A DNA stretch of 64,000 nucleotides from Humibacillus xanthopallidus (GTDB taxonomy: Bacteria > Actinomycetota > Actinomycetes > Actinomycetales > Dermatophilaceae), in NCBI RefSeq assembly GCF_006716675.1, contig NZ_VFPM01000001.1:1488001-1552000 (forward strand), written 5' to 3'. The notes beneath the pieces are model-generated. The model was not told the DNA's origin, made no database searches, and saw nothing but the letters and a program-made list of their open reading frames with translations. Positions 41,937 through 51,232 of the stretch are shown one piece after another. Made by a program: the position numbers and the translations under genes. The stretch's first letter is position 1. Each line of letters begins with the position of its first letter.

Positions 41937-42825
41937 CGCCGCGTCGAGGACGCAGGCCCGCCAGGGCGGACTCGCGACGCACGAGGTCGCTCAAGCGGTC
42001 GAGGTGGGTCGACGGCAGCCGCCACCGCTGCCAGTAGAGCGGCACGTCGACGTGGTCGCGTGACCCGAGGCGCACGAGGTCCCCGCGCTCCAGCAGTGGG
42101 GACAGCTGCGAGCTGAGCAGCGCGCCCCATCCGAGCCCAGCCACCACCGCGGCGACGAACGCCGCACCGTCCGGCACCTCGTGCGTGGGGGGTGCGTCGA
42201 CGACGCCGTGACGGTCGAGGATGCGCTGCTGCAGGTCGTCCTTGTCGTTGAAGCGCACGACCGGCATCGTCGCCCAGCCGACACCCCGGCGCGTACGGTG
42301 GCGCTCGACGAGGGCGGGTGTCGCGGCGGGCAGGTAGCGCATCGTCACGAGCGGCTCAGTCGAGCAGCCCTGCACGGGAGTCGGATCCGAGGTGACGGCA
42401 CCGAGCACCTCACCCGACCGGAGGAGCCGGGCAGAGTGGTCCTGGTCCTCGACCCGCAGGCGCAGCACGACGTCGTCCCAGACCGCGCACCCCGCGATGA
42501 CCCTGCCGAACCACGTCGCCATCGAGTCGGCGTTGACCGCCACCGCGAGGTCGATCCGCTCGCTCTGCCGCGGCGCAAGCTCGGCCACGGTCTCCGCCGC
42601 GAGCAGCGCCTGCTGGCGAGCCAGCCGCACGAGCGCCTCCCCCGTCGGCGTCGCTCGACACGGCGCTGCCCGCACGACGAGGACGTGCCCGACCTCCGAC
42701 TCGAGAGCCTTGACCCGCTGGCTGACCGCCGAGGGGGTGACGTGCAGGCGCCGGGCAGCCGCCTCGAAGGTGCCCGTGTCGACGATGGCGAGGAGGGCGG
42801 CGAGCTGGTCGGTCTGCAGACGCAT
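41932..42825 (-). CDS. argP: ArgP/LysG-type LysR regulator
   Basis: 297 aa. LysR winged helix: QLAALLAIVDTGTFEAAARR, LHVTPSAVSQRVKALESEVG. It is divergent from lysE with only 69 bp between, the classic LysG-LysE layout in which the regulator senses basic amino acids and activates export. The C-terminal effector domain (DGAAFVAAVVAGLGWGALL) is ArgP-like. ATG 42825. Confidence 0.92.
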   Translation of the reverse strand: MRLQTDQLAALLAIVDTGTFEAAARRLHVTPSAVSQRVKALESEVGHVLVVRAAPCRATPTGEALVRLARQQALLAAETVAELAPRQSERIDLAVAVNADSMATWFGRVIAGCAVWDDVVLRLRVEDQDHSARLLRSGEVLGAVTSDPTPVQGCSTEPLVTMRYLPAATPALVERHRTRRGVGWATMPVVRFNDKDDLQQRILDRHGVVDAPPTHEVPDGAAFVAAVVAGLGWGALLSSQLSPLLERGDLVRLGSRDHVDVPLYWQRWRLPSTHLDRLSDLVRRESALAGLRPRRGG

Positions 42826-42839
42826 GAAGCAATGCTAAT

Positions 42840-42862
42840 GAAGCGTGAGAAACCTTCGCTTC
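42840..42862. promoter_or_regulatory. LysR-type operator between argP and lysE
   Basis: GAAGCG (42840-42845), 11 bp, CGCTTC (42857-42862) is a 6-11-6 inverted repeat inside the 69-bp divergent gap. LysR-type regulators bind such T-N11-A-like dyads. Confidence 0.6.
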
Positions 42863-42894
42863 CCTCAACTGGCCACGACACCTACCGTCGGAGA

Positions 42895-43491
42895 GTGACC
42901 TCCCTCCTGCCCGGCTTCCTCACGATGGCCTCGCTCATCGTCGCCATCGGTGCGCAGAACGCCTACGTGCTGCGGGTCGGGCTGACGCGTCGCCACGTCG
43001 GCCTCGTCGTCGCCGTCTGTGCGCTCTCCGACGCCGTGCTCGTCGTGGCCGGGGTGCTCGGCGTGGGACGCATCGTCACCGCGCACCCCGCGGTGCTCAC
43101 CTGGGTGCGGTGGATCGGGGCGGCATACCTCGTCGGCTTCGGCATCACGTGCCTGTGGCGGGCCCGCCGACCCAGCACGCTCGTGGCGAGCGTTGCCGTC
43201 GGCACCCGGGGCAGCGTGCTCGCAACGGTGCTCGCGCTCACGTGGCTCAACCCGCACGTCTACCTCGACACCGTGCTCCTCGTGGGCTCGATCGCCAACC
43301 AGCACGGCCCGGCCGGGCGCTGGTGGTTCACGGCGGGCGCCGCCCTGGCGAGCGTCACGTGGTTCGCCGGGCTCGGCTACGGCGCGCGCGTGCTGGCGCC
43401 GCTCTTCGCGAGGCCGGGCACGTGGCGGGTGCTCGACGTCGTCATCGGGCTCGTCATGTTCGTCATCGCCGCCGCCCTCCTGCTGGGTTGA
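42895..43491 (+). CDS. lysE: LysE-type basic amino acid exporter
   Basis: 198 aa, six predicted membrane spans. Family blocks are GFLTMASLIVAIGAQNAYVL, ALSDAVLVVAGVLG and LALTWLNPHVYLDTVLLVGS. It exports lysine/arginine driven by membrane potential. GTG 42895 was chosen as the first in-frame start before the LysE N-terminus, with GGAGA nearby. Confidence 0.94.
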   Translation: MTSLLPGFLTMASLIVAIGAQNAYVLRVGLTRRHVGLVVAVCALSDAVLVVAGVLGVGRIVTAHPAVLTWVRWIGAAYLVGFGITCLWRARRPSTLVASVAVGTRGSVLATVLALTWLNPHVYLDTVLLVGSIANQHGPAGRWWFTAGAALASVTWFAGLGYGARVLAPLFARPGTWRVLDVVIGLVMFVIAAALLLG

Positions 43492-43499
43492 GGCCCTGG

Positions 43500-43538
43500 C
43501 TCAGCCCTACCTCAGACCTACCTCAGAGGGGACCTCAG
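43500..43538 (+). repeat. CTCAG direct repeats at about 11-bp steps
   Basis: CTCAG occurs at 43500, 43511, 43522 and 43534; CCTACCTCAGA (43506-43516, 43517-43527) is an exact 11-bp tandem. A further CTACCTCAG is at 43583-43591. The array lies upstream of the 52-aa gene and LuxR regulator and may be a binding site. No -10 is convincing. Confidence 0.55.
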
Positions 43539-43640
43539 CCTCCGGCGCCCTCGCGAATACGACGTCCTCCCGATGTGGGGCGCTACCTCAGGCGCCGACT
43601 CTGGATGTGTCAGCACGAAGGCACGAGCAGAGGACTCATC

Positions 43641-43799
43641 ATGATCACCACCTACACCGACTTCCGCCTCGTCAAGGCGGAGATGGCCACCCGCTACCCG
43701 GCACGCCGCCCGGTCCGGCGCGACTCGTCGCTCGAGATCATGCGGCGCACCCTGGCGCGCAACAGCCGTGAGGAGCTGGACCCCGGCCACCGGCGGTGA
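43641..43799 (+). CDS. 52-aa basic protein coupled to the LuxR regulator
   Basis: Starts MITTYTDFRLVKAEMATRYP and is rich in Arg. No family known, no membrane helix. GAGGA is 6 nt upstream of ATG 43641, and the stop overlaps the GTG of the next gene (GTGA), so it is probably real and co-translated. It may be a leader peptide or small partner of the regulator. Confidence 0.6.
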   Translation: MITTYTDFRLVKAEMATRYPARRPVRRDSSLEIMRRTLARNSREELDPGHRR

Positions 43800-46700
43800 G
43801 CACCGCCACGGCGCCCGTCGCGCCACCGGCGCCTGTCGCGCCTGACGCGCCTGACGCGCCTGACGCGCCTGACGCGACGACAATGTCGGTGACGCTGTCG
43901 GCGGACTACGCGATGATTCCGCGTATGCCGCCGCGCACCGGCTCGCTCATCGGCCGCACCGCCGATCTCGCCCACCTCACAGACGCCGTCGGGCTCCACC
44001 CCGCAGAGGGCTCGGAGCCCGGGGGCGTCGTCGTGCTGTCCGGTGACGCCGGCATCGGCAAGTCTCGCCTGCTCGCCCAGCTGCGCGTCGACGCCGAGGC
44101 GGCCGGCTGGTCGACGGCCGTCGGCCACTGCGTCGGACAGGCCGGCAGCGCGCTCGCCTACCTCCCCTTCGTCGAGCTCATCGGGACCCTCGACGCCGAC
44201 CGTCTCGACCTCGTCGACCACGTGCTGGCGACCCACCCGAGCCTTCGCCACCTGCTGCCGGGGCGCGGCGAGCCCTCCGCGGCGGCGTCGTCCCCTCCTG
44301 CCGGTTCTGCCGGCTCGACCGACCCCGGCCAGGTGGCCGAGGCGGTGCACGCCCTCCTGACTGCCTGCGGCGCCGCGCAGCCGACGCTCGTCGTCGTCGA
44401 GGACGTCCACTGGGCCGACCACTCCTCGCGCGACCTGCTCACCCTCCTGCTCACCCGCGGCTTCTCCACGGCCGTGGGTCTCGTCGTCAGCTACCGCTCC
44501 GACGACCTGCACCGCCGCCACCCCCTGCACGAGACGCTCGCCGTGTGGGACCGCATCGCCGGTCTCGAGCACGTCGACCTCGCGCCGCTGCCCGCCCCGG
44601 CCGTGCACGAGCTCGTGTCGGGGCTCGTGTCCGGGCTCGAGGGCGCGCCCGACGATCCCGTGACGGTCGACGAGATCGCCCGCCGCGCCCAGGGCAACCC
44701 CTTCTTCGCCGAGGAGCTCGTCGCGAGCGCGGCCGCCGGGCAGTCGCTCACCGGAGGGCTGAGCCGGGTGCTGCGCGCCCGCGTCGACCAGCTCGACGAG
44801 ACGACCCAGCGCGTCCTGCGCGTCATCGCGCTCAAGGGGGGTCAGCACGTTGGCCACGAGCTGCTCTCGCGCGTCGCGGGGGTGCCCGACGAGGCCCTCG
44901 AGGCGGCGATCGCCGAGGCGGTCGAGCGGCACGTGCTCGAGGCCTCGTGGCCGCCCGCCTACACCTTCCGCCACGCGCTGCTCGGTGAGGCCGTCGCCGA
45001 CACCCTCCTGCCGGGCGAGCGGCTGCGCCTCCACCGGGCGTATGCCGCCGTGCTGGCCGAGCGCCCGGACCTCGCCCCCGCCTCCGAGCTCGCCCGCCAC
45101 GCCGCCGCCGTCGGTGACCTGCCGACCGCGGTCGCCGCGAGCCGGGCCGCGGGCGAGTCCGCCATGGAGATGGGCGGCCCCCAGGATGCGCTCCAGCACT
45201 TCGAGCGCGCGCTCGGGTGGCTCGACGAGGACGACCCCGAGCGCGACGCGCTCACCCTGCGGGCATCCGCGGCGGCGATGGTGGCCGGCGAGCCGGTCCG
45301 GGCCATCGACCTGCTGCGCGACCGCCTCGACCACCCGGGCCGCGCGCAGGACCCCGAGACGCGCGCCGACCTGCTTGCCACCCTCGTGATCCGCGCCCGC
45401 ATCCTCGACCTGCCCACCGACGCCCTGGCACTCACCGACGAGGCGATGGCGCTCATCGGCGAGGTGGCCGACGAGCGCAGGGTGCGGGTGCTCGTCGCGC
45501 GGCTCCAGGCGCTCGTCGACATCGGCCACTACATGGACGCGGCCGTCGTCGGCACCGAGGTGTCGATGCTCGCCGAGCGCCTCGGCCTCCAGCGGGCGCA
45601 GGCCGAGGTGCGCACGATCATGGCCCGGGTGCTCGAGGCCCAGGAGGACCTCGACGCCGTGGAGGCGCACCTGCGCACGGTGGCCGACGACCTGCCGCGC
45701 GACGACCCGCTCCGGCTGCGGGTGCTGCACCAGCTCGCGTCGATCGCGCACCGTCGCGGCGACCTGCCGGCCGCGCTGGCGCAGTACGACGCCGGTGCCG
45801 CAGTGGCGCGTCAGATGCACCGCGAGTGGGCACCCTGGGGGCAGGAGTGCCGCCTGCTCGGGGGCCTCACGGCATACGAGCTCGGTGACTGGGACGGCGC
45901 GACGCGGCGGCTCAGCCTCAGCGGGGCGCCCGCTCCGCAGCCCGGCCGCTCGATCTTCACCGGCGCGCTCCTCTCGGTGAGCGCCGGCCGCGGCGAGGCC
46001 GTCGAGCCCGCCGTGCTCACCGAGCTCCGGGAGTGGTGGCCCGTCGACGGCCTCTGCGTCGTGCTCACCGTCATGCCCGGCATCGACCTGCTCGCGCAGG
46101 CAGGAGATCTGGCCGGGGCCCTCGACCTCGCCGAGGACGCCGAGCAGGCGCTTGACCGCGCGTGGGGCGACTACTTCGCGATCGTGCGCCTCGCCGCGCT
46201 CGTCGCCGGACAGGTGGCGAGCGCGAGCGGGCACCTCGACCCCCTGCCTCGACGCCGTGCCGTCGACGTCGCCCGCCGGCTCGGGGCGAGGGCCCTCGCC
46301 TTCGCCCGGGCCGACGACGCGGACGTCGTCTGCCGGCCCGCCTACGAGCGATCGACAGGCGATCAGCTCGAGGACACGAGCCGTGAGGCCTGGGCGTGGC
46401 TCGCGCGACTCGAGGCCGAGCTCGCCCGGCTCGACCACGAGGCCGGTGACGGCGCCTCCCCGTCGGCCGCGTCGCTCGCCGAGGCATGGCGCCGCAGCGT
46501 CACGGCCTTCGACCGCTATGGGCACGTCTTCGAGGCGGCCCGCTCCCGCGCGCGGCTCGCAGCCGCGCTGCACGCGGCCGGTGACGAGGAGGCCTCCCGT
46601 GCGGCTGCGGCACGAGCCCGTGAGGTCGCGGTGGCCCTCGGGGCCGGGCCGCTCCTCGCCGAGCTCGACAGCCTGCAGCCCGCGGCAGCTGCGCCGGGCA

Positions 46701-46903
46701 CGGCCGAGACCCCGCTGACGCCCCGCGAGGTCGAGGTCCTCGGACTGCTCTCGCAGGGCCTCACGAACGGACAGATCGGCCGACACCTCTTCATCAGCAC
46801 GAAGACGGTGAGCGTGCACGTCTCCAACCTGCTCGCCAAGCTCGGCGCCTCCGGACGCACCGAGGCAGCCGCGATCGCCCGTCGCCGCGGGCTCGTGCCG
46901 TGA
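43796..46903 (+). CDS. large LuxR-family (LAL) regulator with AAA/ATPase domain
   Basis: 1035 aa from GTG 43796, or about 1006 from ATG 43883 after the PDA-repeat tail. A STAND-like ATPase has Walker A VVVLSGDAGIGKSRLLAQL (residues 83-90) and Walker B LVVVEDVHWADHSS. A TPR-like helical region fills the middle. The last ~65 residues are a LuxR HTH: LTPREVEVLGLLSQGLTNGQ, IGRHLFISTKTVSVHVSNLL. LAL regulators respond to small ligands and ATP; the target is unknown. Confidence 0.9.
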   Translation: MSTATAPVAPPAPVAPDAPDAPDAPDATTMSVTLSADYAMIPRMPPRTGSLIGRTADLAHLTDAVGLHPAEGSEPGGVVVLSGDAGIGKSRLLAQLRVDAEAAGWSTAVGHCVGQAGSALAYLPFVELIGTLDADRLDLVDHVLATHPSLRHLLPGRGEPSAAASSPPAGSAGSTDPGQVAEAVHALLTACGAAQPTLVVVEDVHWADHSSRDLLTLLLTRGFSTAVGLVVSYRSDDLHRRHPLHETLAVWDRIAGLEHVDLAPLPAPAVHELVSGLVSGLEGAPDDPVTVDEIARRAQGNPFFAEELVASAAAGQSLTGGLSRVLRARVDQLDETTQRVLRVIALKGGQHVGHELLSRVAGVPDEALEAAIAEAVERHVLEASWPPAYTFRHALLGEAVADTLLPGERLRLHRAYAAVLAERPDLAPASELARHAAAVGDLPTAVAASRAAGESAMEMGGPQDALQHFERALGWLDEDDPERDALTLRASAAAMVAGEPVRAIDLLRDRLDHPGRAQDPETRADLLATLVIRARILDLPTDALALTDEAMALIGEVADERRVRVLVARLQALVDIGHYMDAAVVGTEVSMLAERLGLQRAQAEVRTIMARVLEAQEDLDAVEAHLRTVADDLPRDDPLRLRVLHQLASIAHRRGDLPAALAQYDAGAAVARQMHREWAPWGQECRLLGGLTAYELGDWDGATRRLSLSGAPAPQPGRSIFTGALLSVSAGRGEAVEPAVLTELREWWPVDGLCVVLTVMPGIDLLAQAGDLAGALDLAEDAEQALDRAWGDYFAIVRLAALVAGQVASASGHLDPLPRRRAVDVARRLGARALAFARADDADVVCRPAYERSTGDQLEDTSREAWAWLARLEAELARLDHEAGDGASPSAASLAEAWRRSVTAFDRYGHVFEAARSRARLAAALHAAGDEEASRAAAARAREVAVALGAGPLLAELDSLQPAAAAPGTAETPLTPREVEVLGLLSQGLTNGQIGRHLFISTKTVSVHVSNLLAKLGASGRTEAAAIARRRGLVP
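43841..43876 (+). repeat. 9-bp tandem repeat coding for PDA, four units
   Basis: CCTGACGCG is repeated four times (43841-43876) within the first codons of the LuxR ORF. If translation begins at GTG 43796 it gives PDAPDAPDAPDA; if at ATG 43883 it lies upstream of the protein. Confidence 0.85.
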
Positions 46904-47005
46904 CCTGGGGCGTCCCCGCCCTCGGTGCCGGCTCGACCAGTGTCCTGCCAGCCCCACGGCCAGTGATGCACCTCACCTGACGCAAGGGCACCGAGACGCG
47001 ACCCC

Positions 47006-48208
47006 TCAGGCCACCGAGGCACCCCTGAGGATCAGGCGCGAACGGCGCAGCCCCGGGATGAGGGCGATCGAGACGACCACCGACGCGACCGCCATGACAC
47101 CCATGGCCTGAGCCGCTGCCACCGGCCCGACCCCCAGCGCGCCGGCCACCACCCCACCGAGCAGTGCCCCGAGGGCCTGGCCCACCATGAGGCCGGTGCT
47201 CTGCAGCCCGAAGACCTGGCCGCGCATCTCGCCGTCGGTGTGCGTGACGAGCCGCTCCTGCAGCGGAAGGCTCGCGGAGTAGCCCGCCGAGGCCACGAAG
47301 GCCAGCACGGCGGCATACGGCAACAAGGGAACGAGGAAGAACGCGAGGTAGGGCACCGCGAGGAGGAAGCGCAGTGGCCCGATCAGCCTGTCGCGCAAGG
47401 CAGTCGGCACGAAGCGCCCGACGACGATGTCGCCGAGGAGCATGCCCGCGGCGGAGACCGCGAAGAGATAGCCGGCCCGCCCCCCGGCGAACGGCACGAA
47501 GAGCGCCTCGCACCCGACGATGAGCCCGTTGGGCACCCAGAGCGTGAGGTAGACCGGTCGGACGACCCGCGAGCCGAGCAGCCGGCGGTTGACCTCCCGC
47601 GTGCGCCCCACGACCGAGGTCCTCGCGGCGCGGGGCGGGTGGTCGGCGAGACCGAGGCGCAGCAGCACGACGGCGACCGCCAGAGCGACCGCCGACCCGA
47701 GGAACAGCTGGGTCGTCGTGAAGCGGACGAGCAGGAGTCCGGCGACCCCGAAGCCGACGATCTGCATGCCGCCGACGGCGATGTTCATCGTCGCCCGGCC
47801 GAGGATGAAGCCGTCGGGCGGGAGGATGTCGGAGACGAGCGCCATCATGCTGCCGCCGAGCGCCGACGTGACGAGCGGTGGCAGCGCGAGCAGGACGAAG
47901 CGCCAGCCCCACGGCAGGTCGGGGATCGCCTGGAGCAGGTCCGCCACGAGCGTCGCGGAGACGACGAGCACGATGGCCGTGCGCGGCCGCACGAGGTCCG
48001 CGCCCGAGCCGAAGAGGCTCTGGCCCACGAGCCGCAGCAGCGGCGCACCGAACATCGCGAGCGCCGTCAGCACCGTCGAGCCGGTGGCCTCGAAGGTGAT
48101 CGTGCCGAGCGCGAGGGACGCGACGGCATACGCCCCGATGTTGAGGCACTGGACGACGAAGAGCACCCGGAACTCACGCACGGCGAACAGCTGTCGGTAG
48201 GTCCTCAC
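47006..48208 (-). CDS. major facilitator superfamily transporter
   Basis: 400 aa, about twelve membrane spans, starting MRTYRQLFAVREFRVLFVVQ, with QVFGLQSTGLMVGQALGALL in the second half. Drug-efflux-type MFS; substrate unknown. The GTG start is at 48208. It diverges from an ArsR-type regulator across a 59-bp gap holding a palindrome, so it is probably the regulator's target. The 102 bp to the LuxR gene (46904-47005) shows no gene or clear terminator. Confidence 0.88.
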   Translation of the reverse strand: MRTYRQLFAVREFRVLFVVQCLNIGAYAVASLALGTITFEATGSTVLTALAMFGAPLLRLVGQSLFGSGADLVRPRTAIVLVVSATLVADLLQAIPDLPWGWRFVLLALPPLVTSALGGSMMALVSDILPPDGFILGRATMNIAVGGMQIVGFGVAGLLLVRFTTTQLFLGSAVALAVAVVLLRLGLADHPPRAARTSVVGRTREVNRRLLGSRVVRPVYLTLWVPNGLIVGCEALFVPFAGGRAGYLFAVSAAGMLLGDIVVGRFVPTALRDRLIGPLRFLLAVPYLAFFLVPLLPYAAVLAFVASAGYSASLPLQERLVTHTDGEMRGQVFGLQSTGLMVGQALGALLGGVVAGALGVGPVAAAQAMGVMAVASVVVSIALIPGLRRSRLILRGASVA

Positions 48209-48246
48209 TCGCTCGAGCCTGACAGGCGTGGACGGGCCGCCGCTAT

Positions 48247-48268
48247 TGTTTCGGGTGGAGGCGAAACA
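48247..48268. promoter_or_regulatory. operator palindrome between MFS and ArsR-type genes
   Basis: TGTTTCG (48247-48253), 8 bp, CGAAACA (48262-48268) is a perfect 7-bp inverted repeat. It overlaps the TATTGT -10-like box (48244-48249) and the ATG at 48268 of the regulator. Likely autoregulatory site shared with the divergent MFS promoter. Confidence 0.62.
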
Positions 48269-49269
48269 TGGGGACGTGGCAGATCTCGGTCGACCTGCTC
48301 GCGCGCAGTCGTTTCGTCGTGTCGCCGCGCATCGAGTGCTCGGCGGCGGTCAGTCACCTCGTGCGCCCCAACGATCCGATGACCCGGGCCTTCTCGGCCG
48401 CCCACCGCGAGTCCTTCGAGTCGATGCTCGACGAGCACCCGGCGCGCCGGGCGGTCCTCGACCACAGCTGGCGGCCGGGATGGATCGCCGACTGGCTCTC
48501 GGTGCCGCCGACCGGCCCGGGACTCGGCTTCGAGGAGGAGCTCGACCACGTCACGCGGCTCGGTGACGCGTGGGTGCGCGCCGACCTCCGGCACACGAGC
48601 GGCGGCCCGCTGCCGCGCATCCTCAGCCGGCCCGGCACCGCGCGCCATGCCACCGAGCTGCTCGCATGGGTGTGGACACACTGCCTCGCCACCGACTGGG
48701 CGCGGCGCGAGCGGGTGCTGCGCGCCGACATCGTCTCGCGCACGGCGCGGCTCGCGACGCACGGCTGGGCGGCGGTGCTGCGTGACCTCGGCCGCGACCG
48801 CGAGTGGCTCGGCGACGGGCAGCTGCGCATCAACCGCTACGACCTGCCGTCGCGCGTCCTCGCCGACGACGCCGACCTCTTCTTCGTGCCCAAGCACGGC
48901 TCCGCCACGTGGGTCGGGTGGGACCTCCCGCAGCGGTATGCCGTCTACTACCCCGTCACGGGCGCGCTCGCCCAGGTGGACGGCCGGGTCGACGACGGTC
49001 TCGAGCGGCTCGTCGGCGCAGCGCGGGCTCGGCTGCTGCGCACCCTCGACGGGCCGTCGAGCACGACAGCCCTCGTCGCCCGCACCGGTATGCCGCTCGG
49101 CTCGGTCGGCGACCACCTCAAGGTGCTCCTCGCCGCCGGCACCGTCCTCCGGCGCCGCTCGGGTCGAGAGGTGCTCTACTGGCGCACCTCGCTGGGCGAT
49201 GCCCTCGTCGCCTCGGGAACCGGGGCGGGTCGGGAGTCCGCGCGCGGCGCCATGACCCGCGGCGACTGA
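48268..49269 (+). CDS. ArsR-type winged-helix regulator with N-terminal DUF5937-like domain
   Basis: 333 aa. The HTH is near the C-terminus: RLLRTLDGPSSTTALVARTG, MPLGSVGDHLKVLLAAGTVL and RRSGREVLYWRTS. The first 240 residues are a helical domain seen in actinobacterial regulators, ligand unknown. GGAGG lies 6 nt before ATG 48268. Divergent from the MFS gene. Confidence 0.85.
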   Translation: MGTWQISVDLLARSRFVVSPRIECSAAVSHLVRPNDPMTRAFSAAHRESFESMLDEHPARRAVLDHSWRPGWIADWLSVPPTGPGLGFEEELDHVTRLGDAWVRADLRHTSGGPLPRILSRPGTARHATELLAWVWTHCLATDWARRERVLRADIVSRTARLATHGWAAVLRDLGRDREWLGDGQLRINRYDLPSRVLADDADLFFVPKHGSATWVGWDLPQRYAVYYPVTGALAQVDGRVDDGLERLVGAARARLLRTLDGPSSTTALVARTGMPLGSVGDHLKVLLAAGTVLRRRSGREVLYWRTSLGDALVASGTGAGRESARGAMTRGD

Positions 49270-49335
49270 GCCGGGCGGCCGACGGCGGGGAGGACCTGCC
49301 CTCGATTTCTCGCGACAATCTGCGCAAGATGGGTC

Positions 49336-50346
49336 ATGGACACTCACACTCCATCCCCCACCCCTGCATGGTTGTCGCGCCGCGCCCTCCTCACGACCGC
49401 CGCCGCGTCGACCCTCGTCGCCCTCACCGCGTCATCGGCGTCCTCGGCCCCGTCCGCTGGCCGGCGCTCCCCCGCCCCCGAGACGGTGCTGCTGCCCGAC
49501 GGCATCCGACCCGAGGGCATCACGTCCGGCCCGGGCACCACCTACTACGTCGGGTCGCTCGCCGACGGGCGCATCGTCACCGGCGACCTGCTCGCCGGCA
49601 CGGTGGCGACCCTGCTGCCAGGCGCTCCGGGCCGGGCCCTGCGCGGCCTCTCCCACGACGACCACTGCGGTGTCGTCTGGGCCGTCGGCGGCGTCACGAC
49701 ACCGACCGGCACCGAAGGCCACGTCTGGTGCGTCGACGCGACGACCGGAGCCGTGCACCACGACGTCGTCGTGCCGGGTGCGGTCTTCCTCAACGACCTC
49801 GTGCTGACCGACGACGCCGTGTGGGTCACCGACTCGCGCGTCGACCGCCTCACCGTCATCACCCACGACCACGCGACGATGTCGGTGAGCGGGCCGAGCT
49901 TCGTCCCGCTGACCGGCGCGTGGCCCGGCAACCCGAGCGGAAACGCCAACAACGCCAATGGGATCCGCCTGCTGCCCGACGGAGACATCGTGCTCAACAA
50001 CAGTCGGGTCGGGGGTCTCTGGCAGGTCGATCCTACGACCGGCAACACGCGGGAGATCCTCGTCAGCGGGGGTCGCGTCATCACGGGCGGTGACGGGCTC
50101 GAGACCGACGGCTCCGTGCTCTACAACGTGCGCGGCAGCGGGCAGTACGAGGTGTCCGTCCTGCGCCTGTCGCCCACAGCGACGGGGTGGGCCGCGAAGT
50201 GGACCGGCGCCCGCACCGACGAGACGCTCGACATCCCGTCGACCGCCACGCTCGCCGGCGGGTGGCTGTGGGCGGTCAACGCCCGCTTCGGGGTGACCTC
50301 GCCCGGCACGGCGTCGTACTGGATCACCCGCCTCCCGGCGGCCTGA
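49336..50346 (+). CDS. Tat-exported SMP-30-like beta-propeller protein
   Basis: 336 aa. The N-terminus has a twin-arginine signal: LSRRALLTTAAASTLVALTA then SSASSAPSA. The mature part is a propeller with repeated GI-x-x-x-PGTTYY, GHVWCVDATTGAV, ANGIRLLPDGDIVLNNS and GGDGLETDGSVLY blades, similar to SMP-30/gluconolactonase-like proteins. The catalytic metal residues were not confirmed. Expected outside the membrane. Confidence 0.85.
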   Translation: MDTHTPSPTPAWLSRRALLTTAAASTLVALTASSASSAPSAGRRSPAPETVLLPDGIRPEGITSGPGTTYYVGSLADGRIVTGDLLAGTVATLLPGAPGRALRGLSHDDHCGVVWAVGGVTTPTGTEGHVWCVDATTGAVHHDVVVPGAVFLNDLVLTDDAVWVTDSRVDRLTVITHDHATMSVSGPSFVPLTGAWPGNPSGNANNANGIRLLPDGDIVLNNSRVGGLWQVDPTTGNTREILVSGGRVITGGDGLETDGSVLYNVRGSGQYEVSVLRLSPTATGWAAKWTGARTDETLDIPSTATLAGGWLWAVNARFGVTSPGTASYWITRLPAA

Positions 50347-50352
50347 CGCCGG

Positions 50353-51030
50353 TCAGCCGGCGGCGTCGCCGGTCAGGTCGTCGTGCGCTCGGGCGCCGCT
50401 CGGGACGTAGGTCTCGTGCAGCGCCCGCGCGCCGGCGACCGGGTCGCCGATGATGAGCTGCGCCTCGCACAGCGATGCAAGCTCCTGGGTGGCCCCCGGT
50501 CCGGCGATGTGGACGGGCGTGTGCCGCCCGAGAGCGCGCAGAGCCGGCCCGTGGGCGGCGAAGGCGGTGCGGCGATGAGCGGAGAGCACGACGGCACCCG
50601 GACGCAGGGTGCGCGCCGCGAGCGCCACCTCGGCCGTCGGCGTGCTGGCCCCGAGGTAGCAGACCTGCCAGTCGAGGCGTGAGAGCACGAGGGCCATCGC
50701 CATGAGCCCGAACTCGTGCTGCTCGCCCGGCATGCAGGCGAGGACCGCGACGGGGCCTTCGCCACCGCGCTCTCCGTGCAGCATCATCGACAGGCGCACC
50801 CTCAGCACGTTGCTCGCGAAGTGTTCCTGGGCGACCCCGATCTTGCCCTGCTCCCAGCGCCGGCCGACCTGGCTGAGGTAGGGCATGACGACGTGAGCCA
50901 GCCCGTCCTCCACGTCGAGCTGCTCGAAGACCCGGCCCAGGATGCGGTGGCCCCCTGCCTCGTCGAACGACTCGAGGGTGGTCTCCAGCTGGTCGACCCA
51001 GTCCTGCGCTGAGGTGTCGAGCTCGGACAT
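50353..51030 (-). CDS. stand-alone B12-binding (CarH-like) photosensor protein without HTH
   Basis: 225 aa. It contains only the helical bundle plus B12 Rossmann domain of CarH/LitR. The light-sensing motif W-x9-EH is intact (W59, E69, H70) in RRWEQGKIGVAQEHFASN. The lower axial His is H105 in MPGEQHEFGLM, 35 residues on, as in CarH. The MerR DNA-binding domain is absent; the protein begins MSELDTSAQDWVDQLETTLE. It could partner another regulator or signal by protein contact. Convergent with the propeller gene 6 bp away. The 202-bp gap to 51233 shows no gene. Confidence 0.85.
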   Translation of the reverse strand: MSELDTSAQDWVDQLETTLESFDEAGGHRILGRVFEQLDVEDGLAHVVMPYLSQVGRRWEQGKIGVAQEHFASNVLRVRLSMMLHGERGGEGPVAVLACMPGEQHEFGLMAMALVLSRLDWQVCYLGASTPTAEVALAARTLRPGAVVLSAHRRTAFAAHGPALRALGRHTPVHIAGPGATQELASLCEAQLIIGDPVAGARALHETYVPSGARAHDDLTGDAAG

Positions 51031-51232
51031 GAGTGCTCCGATCAGGTGGTGCCGTCGCGGCTCGCCGGATTCTCGACGTCAGGGACGGTGCCCACCCCAT
51101 CATCGCTCATGAGCCCGCGGGCTCCTACATCGCGACCGTGACCGGATCGTGGCCGGACCTGCGTCCAGGCTGCGGGGCGATCCGAGACGGCCGCTCGCGG
51201 CGTAACGCCCCACACCCGCCCCTGCTGGGGTC

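Noticed and set aside
43694..46957. 1087-aa minus-strand open frame opposite the LuxR regulator
   Set aside because: Low-complexity shadow; the plus strand has Walker and LuxR motifs throughout.
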